From positions 1 to 37,053 of the forward strand of contig JAPZTJ010000055.1 of assembly GCA_027532555.1 (NCBI GenBank): DNA of 37,053 nt. The letters run 5' to 3'. Position 1 is the first letter of the stretch. Each line of letters starts with the position of its first letter. Under the pieces are notes generated by a model that saw nothing but the letters and a program-made list of their open reading frames with translations, had not been told where the DNA came from and did not search any database. This DNA comes from Aquidulcibacter sp. Lineage in GTDB: Bacteria; Pseudomonadota; Alphaproteobacteria; Caulobacterales; Aquidulcibacteraceae. The position numbers and the translations under genes were made by a program. Of the stretch, positions 1 to 8,213 are shown in pieces.

Positions 1-42
1 TCTTCAAAAGGTCTTCATGTACAGGCGGGGGAAATGAAACCA

Positions 43-178
43 CAGAGGAGGGCTCATGATCTTCCCTTGGCACACAGACTTACACAGCCGGGGCGCACGG
101 CATGCGTCGTATTCCGGGCCAGTCCGTTAATCTGGCCCACCCCCTATTTGGCGCGCACCACGCGCCCCGGCCCCTCTG
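43..178. ncRNA. Possible structured RNA (6S-like hairpin), strand uncertain
   Basis: No ORF fits here. Three complementary pairs of segments nest inside each other: 43-53 with 170-178 (CAGAG..GGGC with GCCCCTCTG, two bases bulged), 88-96 with 162-170 (CCGGGGCGC/GCGCCCCGG), and 116-122 with 132-138 (GGGCCAG/CTGGCCC, loop 123-131). Two bases are shared by the outer and middle stems. A long rod of about 136 nt with internal bulges is the general shape of 6S RNA, and the ten bases GGGCCAGTCC also occur in E. coli 6S. That match could be chance and the strand is not settled. It could equally be a complex 3' region of an unseen upstream gene. Confidence 0.3.
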
Positions 179-221
179 CTTCTTAAGGAGGCAACAAGGT
201 GCACCCCCGGTGGTTTTCCGC

Positions 222-280
222 GCGGGGCTATAGGTGTTGGGGGTGAAGGGGTAGCCCTCGCAGAGGCCACCATCACCCCC
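222..280. terminator. Folded region downstream of the aminotransferase, possible terminator
   Basis: Two overlapping stems abut the stop codon of the minus-strand aminotransferase. GGGGGTGA (239-246) pairs with TCACCCCC (273-280). As an alternative, GCGGGGCTA (222-230) pairs with TAGCCC-T-CGC (252-261). The stems are mutually exclusive and no T-run follows, so a classical intrinsic terminator is not clear. Antiterminator-like switching or simple 3'-end protection are both possible. Confidence 0.3.
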
Positions 281-1608
281 TAATCAACCGCGTGTAAGGC
301 CTTACCAATCGTGTCGACCAGCCGGTCAATATGGCTCTCTTCGATGATCAGCGGCGGCGACAGGGCGATGATGTCCCCCGTGACGCGGATCAGAGCCCCA
401 GCTTCATAGGCCTTGATGAAGACATCATAGCCGCGCGCACCCACCACGCCGTCGCGGGGGCTGAGCTCAATCCCGCCGATCAGGCCCAAATTCCGGATAT
501 CAATAACATGGGGTGCGCCTTTGAGTTCATGCAAGCGCTTCTGCCAATAGGGTCCGATCTCGGCCGCGCGCGTCATCAGGCCTTCGCGCTCCATGATATC
601 CATTGTCGCAAGCCCGGCCGCACAAGCGGCTGGATGGCCCGAGCAGGTATAGCCGTGGAACAGCTCAATCATGTTCTCCGGCCCCGTCATATAGGCATCA
701 TGGACTTCACGGCGGGCAAACACGGCCCCCATGGGCAAAGCCCCATTATTGATGCCCTTGGCGGTACAGATCAGGTCAGGCTTTACACCCAAAGCCTGAG
801 TGGCAAACGCTTTTCCCAAACGGCCATAGCCGGTGATAACTTCGTCAAAGATCAAGAGACAGCCAATGCGATCGCAAGCTGCGCGCAATTCTTCGAGATA
901 ACCCACTGGCGGGATCAAAACCCCGGTGGAACCAGCAACGGGCTCAACGATCACAGCGGCAATGGTTTCAGGGCCGTGCAGCGCAGCAATCCGGTCCAAT
1001 TCCTTGGCCAGATGCGCGCCCTGGGGCGGTTGGCCTTGCGCGAAGACATTCTCAGCCAGGCCATGGGTATGGGGCAGATGGTCAACACCCGGCAGGCCCG
1101 GACCAAAGACGCGGCGATTGGTGACAATGCCACCGACCGAAATGCCGCCAAAATTCGTCCCATGATAGCCGCGCTCACGCCCGATCAGGCGCGTGCGGCG
1201 ATGATCGCCACGGGCATAATGATAGCCCAAAGCAATCTTCAGCGCCGTCTCGACACTCTCAGAACCAGAATTGGTGAAAAAGACGCGGTCAAACCCATCC
1301 GGCGCGATGCTGGCCAAACGCTCAGCAAATTCAAAGGCGACCGGATGGCCCATTTGGAAAGTCGGCGCATAGTCCAACGTTGCCATCTGGCGGGCCACCG
1401 CATCGACAATTTCCTGCCGTCCATGGCCCGCATTGACCGTCCACAGACCTGCAGTGCCGTCGAGGATCTCGCGGTCATCATGGCTTCGATAAAACATGCC
1501 AGAGGCCGAAACCAGCAATCGTGGTCCAGCCTTAAAGCGGCGGTTGGCCGTAAACGGCATCCAAAAAGCATCGGTGGCGGGGGCGTTGGAGGGCGCAGGA
1601 TTTGTCAT
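280..1608 (-). CDS. Class III PLP aminotransferase, omega-amino acid:pyruvate type
   Basis: This is a cytosolic fold-type I PLP enzyme of the beta-alanine/omega-amino acid:pyruvate transaminase group (442 aa, usual length). It should move an amino group from an omega-amino acid or amine to pyruvate. Visible features are the N-terminal FWMPFTANR segment typical of this group, the cofactor-phosphate loop SGSES (114-118), the PLP-ring aspartate D255 in IFDEV, and the Schiff-base lysine K284 in CTAKG. The ATG at 1608 has no strong ribosome binding site, but the N terminus matches the family. It lies 69 bp downstream of ubiB on the same strand and may be read from the same transcript. The exact substrate cannot be told from sequence; 4-aminobutyrate or taurine-like amines are alternatives. 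Confidence 0.85.
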   Translation of the reverse strand: MTNPAPSNAPATDAFWMPFTANRRFKAGPRLLVSASGMFYRSHDDREILDGTAGLWTVNAGHGRQEIVDAVARQMATLDYAPTFQMGHPVAFEFAERLASIAPDGFDRVFFTNSGSESVETALKIALGYHYARGDHRRTRLIGRERGYHGTNFGGISVGGIVTNRRVFGPGLPGVDHLPHTHGLAENVFAQGQPPQGAHLAKELDRIAALHGPETIAAVIVEPVAGSTGVLIPPVGYLEELRAACDRIGCLLIFDEVITGYGRLGKAFATQALGVKPDLICTAKGINNGALPMGAVFARREVHDAYMTGPENMIELFHGYTCSGHPAACAAGLATMDIMEREGLMTRAAEIGPYWQKRLHELKGAPHVIDIRNLGLIGGIELSPRDGVVGARGYDVFIKAYEAGALIRVTGDIIALSPPLIIEESHIDRLVDTIGKALHAVD

Positions 1609-1677
1609 AACAAAATGCTAAACCGCGCGCGCGGATCAATCAAGCCTAAAGCGAGCGGTTATGGGAGGTCCTATCCC

Positions 1678-3099
1678 CTACCGCTTGCCCTGCTCTGCCC
1701 GTTCCACCAGCTTCTCTATGCGCGCGACCAATTGGGGCAGCTTGCGCGCGGTTGTGAGTGCGTTGGAAACGTCGGCAAACATTTGACGGGTGATGCCTTC
1801 AGGGCCCAATTCCGTGTGCATGAAGCGCTCAACCACCGGGCGGGAGGCTTCCCAAATGTCGTGATCGGGGTCGATGTTGCGGGCAACACCTTCCACTTGC
1901 ACCATGGTCTTCTGCAACAGCACCAATTCGGGGCGCATATGCATGCCAAATTGCTCCGTCACGTCAAAGAGCTGCGTCAAAACCCGGCCCATCGAGACTT
2001 CGCGAGCTGGCCTGCCCCAAATCGGCTCGCCTACCGAACGGAGCGCATGGGCAAACTCGCCCTCATCATGATCAGCAGAGACATAGCCCGCTTCAATATG
2101 GACAGCGGCGGCTCGGCGATAATCGCGACGCAAGAAGGCAAAAAGGATTTCAGCGAGATAGCGGCGCTCGGCCATGCCGATCCGGCCCATAATGCCAAAG
2201 TCGACCGCCCAGAGCGCGCCATCCGTACCCAGAATAAGGTTGCCCTCATGCATATCGGCATGAAAGACGCCATGGTCCAAAGCGGCAGCCAGAAAGCCAC
2301 AGGTGACGGCATTGGCAAGCTTGCCCCTGTCCGCACCATCAAGCGCACCGGGCTTGGTCAAAGGTGTGCCCTCAACCCAAGAGGTGGTCAGGACGCGTCG
2401 CGCTGTGCGCTCCCAATCGATGCTGGGCACTTTCAAATAGCCATCCGCGGCGACGATCTCGCCAAAAGCATCGCCGGCACCTGCCTCGCGTCGCAAGTCG
2501 AGCTCCTTTTCCAACGCGGTGCGAATGGTGGCGACGAAGGCGACAGGCTCAAGGCGCCGAGATTTGGGGACGAGGGCTTGGACAAGCTTCGCAGCCAAGG
2601 CCATGGCTTTGCCTTCAGCCGCGATTTCCTTCTCAATGCCCGGGCGCAACAACTTGACCGCCACTTTGCGACCGTCTGCCAAAGTCATCTGATGGACTTG
2701 GGCGACGGAGGCTGCAGCGATTACAGAACCTAAGTCTGGAAACAGGGGCGCGCGCTTCTCACCGAATGCAGCATCCAGGCTTTCTAAGGCGATTGTTTGC
2801 GAAAAAGGCTCCAGCCGATCTTTGAGGCGCGAGAGGCCTTCGGCGGCTTTGTCGCCGACGATGTCGGGTCGGGTCGCTAGAAGCTGGCCAAACTTGATCC
2901 AAGCTGGGCCCAGCTTCTCTAAAGCCGTTGCCATGCGCGTGCCGGGGTCGCCACTGATGTGGCGAGACCCCAGTCGAAGCACCCGCCCGACAATGCGGGC
3001 AGGCAAAGGCAGCAGGTCATAATATTCTCGCGGCAGGATCGCATCATAGCGCCCTAAGGTCCAACCGGCCCGCATCAACCGCATGAGCGCGTCAATCAA
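1678..3099 (-). CDS. ubiB: UbiB, ABC1/ADCK-family atypical kinase of ubiquinone biosynthesis
   Basis: UbiB proteins assist ubiquinone assembly as membrane-associated atypical kinases/ATPases. The signatures are in order: KxGQ (K69-Q72), the Ala-rich loop AAASVAQVH (128-136), VAVK lysine K149, the catalytic HADMHEGN (280-287), and D300 in DFG. The gene overlaps the ubiE stop by four bases (TTGA), implying translational coupling. That places the start on a TTG, with an ATG at codon 6 as alternative. The 473-aa product ends soon after the kinase core in a charged segment (VERAEQGKR). The one or two C-terminal membrane helices of typical 500-545-aa UbiB are absent, and there is no room for them before the next gene. 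It could therefore be peripheral, or the reading frame could be disrupted. Confidence 0.9.
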   Translation of the reverse strand: MIDALMRLMRAGWTLGRYDAILPREYYDLLPLPARIVGRVLRLGSRHISGDPGTRMATALEKLGPAWIKFGQLLATRPDIVGDKAAEGLSRLKDRLEPFSQTIALESLDAAFGEKRAPLFPDLGSVIAAASVAQVHQMTLADGRKVAVKLLRPGIEKEIAAEGKAMALAAKLVQALVPKSRRLEPVAFVATIRTALEKELDLRREAGAGDAFGEIVAADGYLKVPSIDWERTARRVLTTSWVEGTPLTKPGALDGADRGKLANAVTCGFLAAALDHGVFHADMHEGNLILGTDGALWAVDFGIMGRIGMAERRYLAEILFAFLRRDYRRAAAVHIEAGYVSADHDEGEFAHALRSVGEPIWGRPAREVSMGRVLTQLFDVTEQFGMHMRPELVLLQKTMVQVEGVARNIDPDHDIWEASRPVVERFMHTELGPEGITRQMFADVSNALTTARKLPQLVARIEKLVERAEQGKR

Positions 3100-3854
3100 A
3101 CCTTCCAGCCCCCGTGCAAGGCGGTAATACCACCGGAGAAATTGGTATATTCAACACGATTAAAACCAGCGTCGCGGATCATGGCCGCAAAGGTCTCTTG
3201 GTCTGGAAAGCGACGGATACTTTCGACCAGATACTGGTAAGGCTCTGCATCCCCCGTTACGGCCTTGCCAATCGGCGGGATCGCCTTGAATGACCAAGCG
3301 TCATAAAAGGCTTCTAACGCACCAGTGGTAGGCTTGGAAAACTCCAGACAATAGAACCGCCCGCCGGGCTTTAAGACACGGTAGGCTTCGCGGAGAGCCT
3401 TGGGGATGTCAGTCACATTGCGGATACCGTAGGAGATGACATAGCCGTCCGCCGAATTGTCGGGGAAAGGCAAGGCTTCTGCGTCCCCTACAGCCCAGCC
3501 TAGTCCGTCCAAGCCACGCTCACGCCCGGCGGCGATCATCTCCGCATTGATGTCGACCACGATGATCTCAGACGGCGGACCGCCAGATCGCGTACGTGCT
3601 GCATCGGCCAATGCCTTGAAGCGGCGCGCCAAATCGCCTGTGCCACCAGCAAGGTCCAAAATGCGTTCGCCCGGGCGCGGGTTCAATCGCGCAGCCACGG
3701 CATCCTTCCAAGCCCGGTGCATCCCGGCACTCATCAGATCATTCATCAAATCATAGCGGCTTGCGACAGCGTCAAACACACCGCGGACGCGTGAGGCCTT
3801 CTCATGTGCCGGCACATCTTGAAAACCGAAGGAAGCAGTCTTGGAGTCAGTCAT
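3096..3854 (-). CDS. ubiE: UbiE, demethylmenaquinone/ubiquinone C-methyltransferase
   Basis: This is a SAM-dependent class I methyltransferase that adds the ring C-methyl group in ubiquinone (and menaquinone) synthesis. Motif I reads LDLAGGTGD. The family signatures YDLMNDLMS and the C-terminal IRDAGF..V.Y.N.SGGI are present. The frame opens at 3890, but family members usually begin M(T)..xxFGFQ, which matches the ATG at 3854 (252 aa). That start also leaves 54 bp for promoters between it and the divergent mutM, against only 18 bp for the longer form. It is followed by ubiB with a four-base overlap, forming a ubiquinone pair. Confidence 0.93.
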   Translation of the reverse strand: MTDSKTASFGFQDVPAHEKASRVRGVFDAVASRYDLMNDLMSAGMHRAWKDAVAARLNPRPGERILDLAGGTGDLARRFKALADAARTRSGGPPSEIIVVDINAEMIAAGRERGLDGLGWAVGDAEALPFPDNSADGYVISYGIRNVTDIPKALREAYRVLKPGGRFYCLEFSKPTTGALEAFYDAWSFKAIPPIGKAVTGDAEPYQYLVESIRRFPDQETFAAMIRDAGFNRVEYTNFSGGITALHGGWKV

Positions 3855-3908
3855 TCTACCGACATAGCGCCTTGCACTCTTGTCCGCCATATCTACTAGT
3901 GCGTCATT

Positions 3909-4784
3909 ATGCCTGAATTACCCGAAGTCGAAACCGTTAGACGGGGCTTAGAGCCCACTTTGAAGGGCCAGACCCTTGTCCGCGTGGAGGCCCGCCGCCC
4001 AGACCTGCGCTTTGCCTTTCCAGTCGGATTTGTTGAGCGCCTTGAAGGGGCGAAAGTGGAAAGCCTCGACCGGCGCGCGAAATACCTCATCGCTTATCTC
4101 AGCACCGACGAAGCCCTGATTATGCATTTGGGCATGTCGGGCCGCTTTTCCATTGTCGATGAACGCGGCGTGCTGGCCTTTGATGATTATGCCTATGACA
4201 CCGGGGCAGACCCCAAGCATGATCATGTCGTGCTGCATGTCGGGACGGGTGCCAAGGTCATTTATAATGACCCTCGTCGCTTTGGCTTTATGGATATCGT
4301 ACCTACTGCCAGCCTTGAGCAATCCAAGCATTTTGCCAAGATGGGCCCCGAGCCCTTGGGCAATCACTTCTCGGCCGATCATTTGGCCGAAGCACTCGCC
4401 ACAAAGAAAACACCGATCAAGTCAGCCTTGTTGGATCAAGGCAATGTTGCGGGCTTGGGCAATATTTATGTCTGTGAAGCCTTGTTCCGGGCCCATATCA
4501 GCCCAATGCGCCTTTCCAATTCGCTGACTGCGTCAGAAATTGCTGCCCTAACTGAGGCCATCCGCGCGGTTCTGATCGAAGCCATCGAGGCAGGTGGTTC
4601 CACGCTTCGGGATTTTGCTGCTGCCGATGGCTCACTGGGTGGTTTTCAAGAAAGGTTCGACGTATATGGCCGCGAAGGGCTGCCCTGCCCGCGCAGCTCG
4701 GCTGAGGGTGCACCGCATGAGCCTGTTCATCGGACTGTGCAATCGGGGCGCTCAAGCTTTTATTGCCCAACCTGTCAGACCTGA
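3909..4784 (+). CDS. mutM: MutM/Fpg, formamidopyrimidine-DNA glycosylase
   Basis: This is a bifunctional glycosylase/AP lyase that removes 8-oxoguanine and formamidopyrimidines (291 aa). The N terminus MPELPEVE supplies the catalytic proline and the general acid Glu. K58 lies in the conserved RRAKYL. DPRRFG, the helix-two-turn-helix segment [13 protein letters not shown] and the C-terminal [13 protein letters not shown] are all present. The zinc finger is abnormal: the first pair reads CPRS instead of CxxC, with a longer spacer containing two histidines before the intact CPTC pair. The codon is AGC, one base from TGC, so a point mutation or a read error is possible. Otherwise the protein looks intact. 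It is divergent from ubiE and may share a promoter region with it. Confidence 0.93.
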   Translation: MPELPEVETVRRGLEPTLKGQTLVRVEARRPDLRFAFPVGFVERLEGAKVESLDRRAKYLIAYLSTDEALIMHLGMSGRFSIVDERGVLAFDDYAYDTGADPKHDHVVLHVGTGAKVIYNDPRRFGFMDIVPTASLEQSKHFAKMGPEPLGNHFSADHLAEALATKKTPIKSALLDQGNVAGLGNIYVCEALFRAHISPMRLSNSLTASEIAALTEAIRAVLIEAIEAGGSTLRDFAAADGSLGGFQERFDVYGREGLPCPRSSAEGAPHEPVHRTVQSGRSSFYCPTCQT

Positions 4785-4829
4785 CACTGCCCCGCATTAT
4801 AATCTAATGATCCGTAACAGGAGTTACTC

Positions 4830-5606
4830 ATGGCCTATGAAACCATCCTTTTGAACGTCGTCGACGGGGTTGCGACCATCACCCTCAATCGCCCAGAAGC
4901 CCTCAATGCCTTCAATCAGCAATTGATGAATGAGCTGACCGTGTGCCTAGATGTGGTTGAAGCCCGCGATGATGTCGGCGCGATCTTGATCACCGGCTCT
5001 GCCAAGGCTTTTGCCGCAGGCGCAGATATCAAAGAGATGGCGACCAAAACTTTTGCCGATGTCTACGGTCAAGACTTTATCACCGCCAATTGGGAGCGCG
5101 TAACCCGTTGCCGAAAACCAACTATTGCAGCTGTTGCAGGCTTTGCTTTGGGGGGTGGGTGTGAGCTTGCCATGATGTGCGACATGATCCTGGCTGCAGA
5201 CACGGCCAAGTTTGGCCAGCCAGAGATTAAGCTTGGCGTAATTCCAGGCGCAGGCGGGACCCAGCGGTTTGCCCGCGCTGCTGGTAAAGCTAAGGCGATG
5301 GACATGATTTTAACCGGGCGTATGATGGATGCGGTCGAGGCCGAACGTTGTGGGATAGTTGCACGAATTGTGCCTGCAGACACACTCTTAGACGAGGCCC
5401 AGAAAGTGGCTAAATCCATTGCTGGTTATGGTAAGCTGGCTGTTATGGCCGCCAAGGAAGCCGTTGACCGCGCCTTCGAGACCCCCTTGAGTGAAGGGGT
5501 GCGCTTTGAACGCCGGATCTTCCACGGTTTGTTTGGTACTGAGGACCAAAAGGAAGGCATGGCAGCCTTTAGTGAAAAGCGCCAAGCGCAATTTACAGGC
5601 CGCTGA
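4830..5606 (+). CDS. Enoyl-CoA hydratase (crotonase)
   Basis: The enzyme hydrates trans-2-enoyl-CoA to 3-hydroxyacyl-CoA in fatty-acid beta-oxidation (258 aa, typical). The oxyanion-hole segments are [11 protein letters not shown] (60-70) and [11 protein letters not shown] (104-114). The two catalytic glutamates are E112 and E132, exactly 20 residues apart as in mitochondrial crotonase (E144/E164), so true hydratase activity is expected rather than a side reaction of the superfamily. An AGGAG sits just before the ATG. It lies 45 bp after mutM. An enoyl-CoA hydratase next to rpsT and dnaA recalls the Caulobacter order, although the functional link to replication genes is probably only positional. 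Confidence 0.92.
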   Translation: MAYETILLNVVDGVATITLNRPEALNAFNQQLMNELTVCLDVVEARDDVGAILITGSAKAFAAGADIKEMATKTFADVYGQDFITANWERVTRCRKPTIAAVAGFALGGGCELAMMCDMILAADTAKFGQPEIKLGVIPGAGGTQRFARAAGKAKAMDMILTGRMMDAVEAERCGIVARIVPADTLLDEAQKVAKSIAGYGKLAVMAAKEAVDRAFETPLSEGVRFERRIFHGLFGTEDQKEGMAAFSEKRQAQFTGR

Positions 5607-5626
5607 TGAAACATAGGCATTATTGC

Positions 5627-5655
5627 TTGACCTTTCGCCCCTGTTTCGGCATACA
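5627..5655 (+). promoter_or_regulatory. Candidate sigma-70-type promoter of rpsT
   Basis: TTGACC (5627-5632), preceded by GC as in many alphaproteobacterial -35 boxes, is followed after 17 bp by CATACA (5650-5655). The -35 is good and the -10 is weak (3/6 to TATAAT). It lies in the only non-coding gap upstream of rpsT. Confidence 0.4.
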
Positions 5656-5668
5656 CCGCCCCCTCTTG

Positions 5669-5686
5669 GGTAGCCACGTGGCTGCC
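5669..5686 (+). promoter_or_regulatory. Palindromic leader hairpin before rpsT
   Basis: AGCCACGTGGCT (5672-5683) is a perfect 12-bp palindrome with two further flanking G-C pairs and one T-G wobble. It lies in the probable 5' untranslated region about 30 bp before the S20 start. S20 represses its own translation in E. coli, so an autoregulatory leader is possible. A DNA operator of a dimeric regulator is the other reading. Confidence 0.3.
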
Positions 5687-5714
5687 TCTTTCACACGTTA
5701 AATCGGATTAAACG

Positions 5715-5987
5715 ATGGCCAATACGCCTTCGGCCAAAAAAATGGCCCGCAAGATCGTGCGCCGCACGCTGGTAAACACCGCCCGTCGCTCGCGCATGCG
5801 CACATTTATCCGCAAAGTCGAAGAAGCAATCGCTTCGGGTGACGGCGCAGCAGCTACCGCAGCCCTCCGCGTTGCGGAACCAGAAATCATGCGCGCAGTG
5901 TCGAAGGGCGTTGTCCATCAGAACACCGCTTCTCGCAAGGTTTCGCGTCTGGCCCAGCGCGTAAAGGCGGTTGCACGTCCAGCTTAA
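5715..5987 (+). CDS. rpsT: 30S ribosomal protein S20
   Basis: S20 is a small basic protein that binds 16S rRNA and helps early assembly of the 30S subunit (90 aa, typical). [13 protein letters not shown] at the start, the [16 protein letters not shown] segment and the C-terminal [16 protein letters not shown] are family hallmarks. It is predicted to be an all-helical bundle. It has its own promoter candidate upstream and a strong terminator about 170 bp downstream, so it is probably a single-gene transcript with a long 3' leader-out. It lies directly upstream of dnaA, as in Caulobacter. Confidence 0.97.
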   Translation: MANTPSAKKMARKIVRRTLVNTARRSRMRTFIRKVEEAIASGDGAAATAALRVAEPEIMRAVSKGVVHQNTASRKVSRLAQRVKAVARPA

Positions 5988-6160
5988 TTTGCTGGCTGCG
6001 CATCTGTCGCGAACGGACTGAAGAGTGAGATTGTCCGAGTACCCGCTTTTTTGGGTTGTTTGGATTTCGGTATCTTACAATGATCGTTTGTAGCAAATGC
6101 CTTTCTGTTGGGCAGCCAGAAATGGCGCGGTACACGGAACATTCTAAATCAGTTAATCTG

Positions 6161-6196
6161 CAGCCGCATACGCCCGTATGCGGCTGTTTGTCTTTA
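6161..6196 (+). terminator. Rho-independent terminator after rpsT
   Basis: A perfect 11-bp stem CAGCCGCATAC (6161-6171) / GTATGCGGCTG (6176-6186) with a 4-base loop is followed by TTTGTCTTTA. This is a classical intrinsic terminator in the rpsT direction. Confidence 0.85.
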
Positions 6197-6284
6197 TAGG
6201 CTTTATTTGGTTTTGGATGCACTGCATTTCAACAAATATCTGTTTAAATTAAGTTTTTTTTATGAGTTTGTTGGTTCTGAAATT

Positions 6285-6293
6285 TTATCCACA
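6285..6293 (+). promoter_or_regulatory. Perfect DnaA box next to an AT-rich block
   Basis: TTATCCACA matches the consensus DnaA box exactly. It lies at the right end of an AT-rich stretch that includes a run of eight T. Only this one perfect box is seen in the interval, so autoregulation of dnaA is as likely as origin function. Confidence 0.6.
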
Positions 6294-6349
6294 GGGTTGT
6301 GATGTCTCACGATCTTGTTAGCTTTTGCATAAGCCCCGCTGATTATTGA

Positions 6350-6378
6350 GAATCTTCACCTGTCAAGCGAATCAGGTG
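6350..6378. promoter_or_regulatory. Two GANTC (CcrM-type) sites with a small palindrome in the dnaA leader
   Basis: GAATC occurs at 6350-6354 and 6369-6373, 19 bp apart. CACCTG/CAGGTG flank the interval between them. In Caulobacter, methylation of GANTC near dnaA couples its transcription to the cell cycle. The same role here is inferred. Confidence 0.4.
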
Positions 6379-6619
6379 TCGCAGCAGCAGAAAAAACAGA
6401 TGTCAAACGCATGAAATTGCTGTTGCGTACTCGCGCTGTGTAGGCTTTAGTTTGATCACGACGTTGGTCCTCTTGCTTCTAGCGGGGATGGCGTTTTGCC
6501 AAGTCTTGGATCTTTTCCAGCGAATAACGCCGAATGGTGAGCGCGGAAGTGTGTCTGGAACACTGGGTACAAATTGGGTGGTCCTTTTGGGACAAATTAT
6601 TGGCGGGGTGGTTTGAGTA

Positions 6620-8056
6620 ATGGTCTATGGGGTGCATACAAGCGTTTCGGCGACATCGGGTTTTGCCAACCTGCCTTCAGATCTCGAGCTGTCTTCAGCT
6701 CGCGGGTTGTGGGCAACGGCCCTGCCTCGTTTACGCGGAGAGCTGGGCCCTGACGCATTCCGGGCTTGGATTGAACCCTTGCGCCTAATCGCGATTGACA
6801 CGGCGTCTGTTACATTTGCAGCCCCCAATTGCTATGCCGTAGCCCGCCTGACCACAGATTATCTGCACCGCCTGCAAGCGCGCTGGTCGTCACTGGATCC
6901 AGCTGGTCGCCGCGTGCGCTTGGTTGTAGCAGACGCCGAGGCGCTTGCATCTGACGATGTGATGGCTGACGAAGGCCTTGAACTCGCCCAAGAGCTTGCC
7001 GTTGCAGAAGCGGCGCAAGAACCCGTCGAATTGTCTGGCTCCGCCAAAACTTTCTCTAATTACGAAGTGGGCGAAGCTAATCGTGTGGCCGTCGCGATTG
7101 CCCGGGGCCTTGCCGAAGTGCCAGGCACTGGCGATCTCGTATTCTTTCATGGCTTGCACGGGGTTGGGAAAACCCACCTTCTTGAAGCCATCACGGCGCG
7201 CTTGCGCGAAACCGCGCCAAAAAAGCGCGTTTTGCTATTGACCGCACAGCGCTTCCTGAACGAATTTCAATCAGCCCTTCGCGACCGCGACACGGGGCCA
7301 TTTAAGGCGGCCCTGCGCGGGGCAGATGTTTTATTGATCGATGACCTGCAACTCATTTGCGGCAAGTCCGCCACACAGGATGAGTTCTTCCAGACCTTAG
7401 ACGATCTGATTTCGCGCGGACGCACAGTTGTCTGTACAGCTGACGTTGCCATTGACGGCTTGCAAGGCCTCAACAGCCGGATGCGCTGCGTGCTGCAAGG
7501 CGGTTTTATCGCTAAAATCAATGAACCTGATTTCGAGTTGCGTCGGGCTATTGCCAAGCGGAAAACAAGCGAGCTCAATGCACGTCGAGGCGGGTTTGTA
7601 TTGCCCGACGAAGGGATTGATCTGATTGCGGCGCGCATCACGGGGACAGGGCGTGCAGTTGAAGGGGCTATCAAGCAGGTGTTTGCGGCTTCAGCTTTGA
7701 TTGGCCGGGAGGCAAGTATGGAAGTTATTGTAGAAGCGTTATCGGGTAATTGGAGCCCTCCTGAAAAGTCAGTGCCGGTTGAGACGATTAAACGTCGGGT
7801 CGCCGCTTTCTATGATATGACTTTGGAAGATTTGGTTTCTCAACGACGTCATCGCGCCGTGGCTCGGCCACGCCAAGTGGCGATGTATTTTTGCAAGCGC
7901 CTGACCCGTCGCTCTTTCCCAGACATTGGCCAAAGATTTGGTGGGCGCGATCACACCACGGTTATGCATGCGGTGAAGCGGATTGAAGAATTGGCCGCCC
8001 AAGATGTCACCTTTGCAGCTGAATTGCAGGAAATTGGCCGGAAGATCACCGAATAG
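6620..8056 (+). CDS. dnaA: Replication initiator DnaA with an atypical box VII
   Basis: This is an AAA+ initiator of 478 aa. Domain I spans roughly 25-95 and a short acidic linker runs to about 140. The AAA+ core has Walker A GLHGVGKT (178-185), Walker B LLIDD (238-242) and sensor 2 R345 in GRAVEG. Domain IV ends with the DNA-binding signature GGRDHTTV (441-448). Two core sites depart from the family. The box VII arginine finger (E. coli R285, within RLKSR) aligns without gaps to V291 in RMRCVLQGG, while the neighbouring R287 is kept. The usual SDR at sensor 1 reads ADV (274-276). Both changes lie in otherwise well-conserved reading frame, so a frameshift is unlikely. ATP binding looks intact, but ATP-dependent oligomer activation may differ. 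A second DnaA elsewhere cannot be excluded. Confidence 0.92.
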   Translation: MVYGVHTSVSATSGFANLPSDLELSSARGLWATALPRLRGELGPDAFRAWIEPLRLIAIDTASVTFAAPNCYAVARLTTDYLHRLQARWSSLDPAGRRVRLVVADAEALASDDVMADEGLELAQELAVAEAAQEPVELSGSAKTFSNYEVGEANRVAVAIARGLAEVPGTGDLVFFHGLHGVGKTHLLEAITARLRETAPKKRVLLLTAQRFLNEFQSALRDRDTGPFKAALRGADVLLIDDLQLICGKSATQDEFFQTLDDLISRGRTVVCTADVAIDGLQGLNSRMRCVLQGGFIAKINEPDFELRRAIAKRKTSELNARRGGFVLPDEGIDLIAARITGTGRAVEGAIKQVFAASALIGREASMEVIVEALSGNWSPPEKSVPVETIKRRVAAFYDMTLEDLVSQRRHRAVARPRQVAMYFCKRLTRRSFPDIGQRFGGRDHTTVMHAVKRIEELAAQDVTFAAELQEIGRKITE

Positions 8057-8213
8057 AGCCTAAAGTCATTGCGCAAAGCGATAAAAGTCGGGCAAAATGA
8101 TTCTTCAACTTGGCCAGAATCAAAACGGTTCTGCCCATCCGTTACGTTTGTAGCCCGCGGATGGAATGTCGAGTGCCATTGACTGAAGATTTTCTCGGGG
8201 AGCGGGTTCGGGT

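Larger units (their letters stand above)
5988..6619. other. Non-coding rpsT-dnaA interval (dnaA leader, possible origin elements)
   Basis: This 632-bp gap has no convincing gene. It holds the rpsT terminator (6161-6196), an AT-rich block of about 100 bp (6187-6290), a perfect DnaA box at its right edge, two GANTC sites (6350, 6369) and a 6-bp inverted repeat CACCTG/CAGGTG (6357-6362, 6373-6378) around the second GANTC. The short ORFs here lack ribosome sites and resemble nothing. Confidence 0.6.

Noticed and set aside
331-2733. 800-residue open frame on the plus strand opposite the aminotransferase and ubiB
   Set aside because: It is the antisense of two well-supported genes. Its product shows no domain and mirrors their codon bias.
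5988-6619. Calling this interval the replication origin
   Set aside because: Only one perfect DnaA box is visible and GC skew could not be computed, so it is reported as a possibility only.
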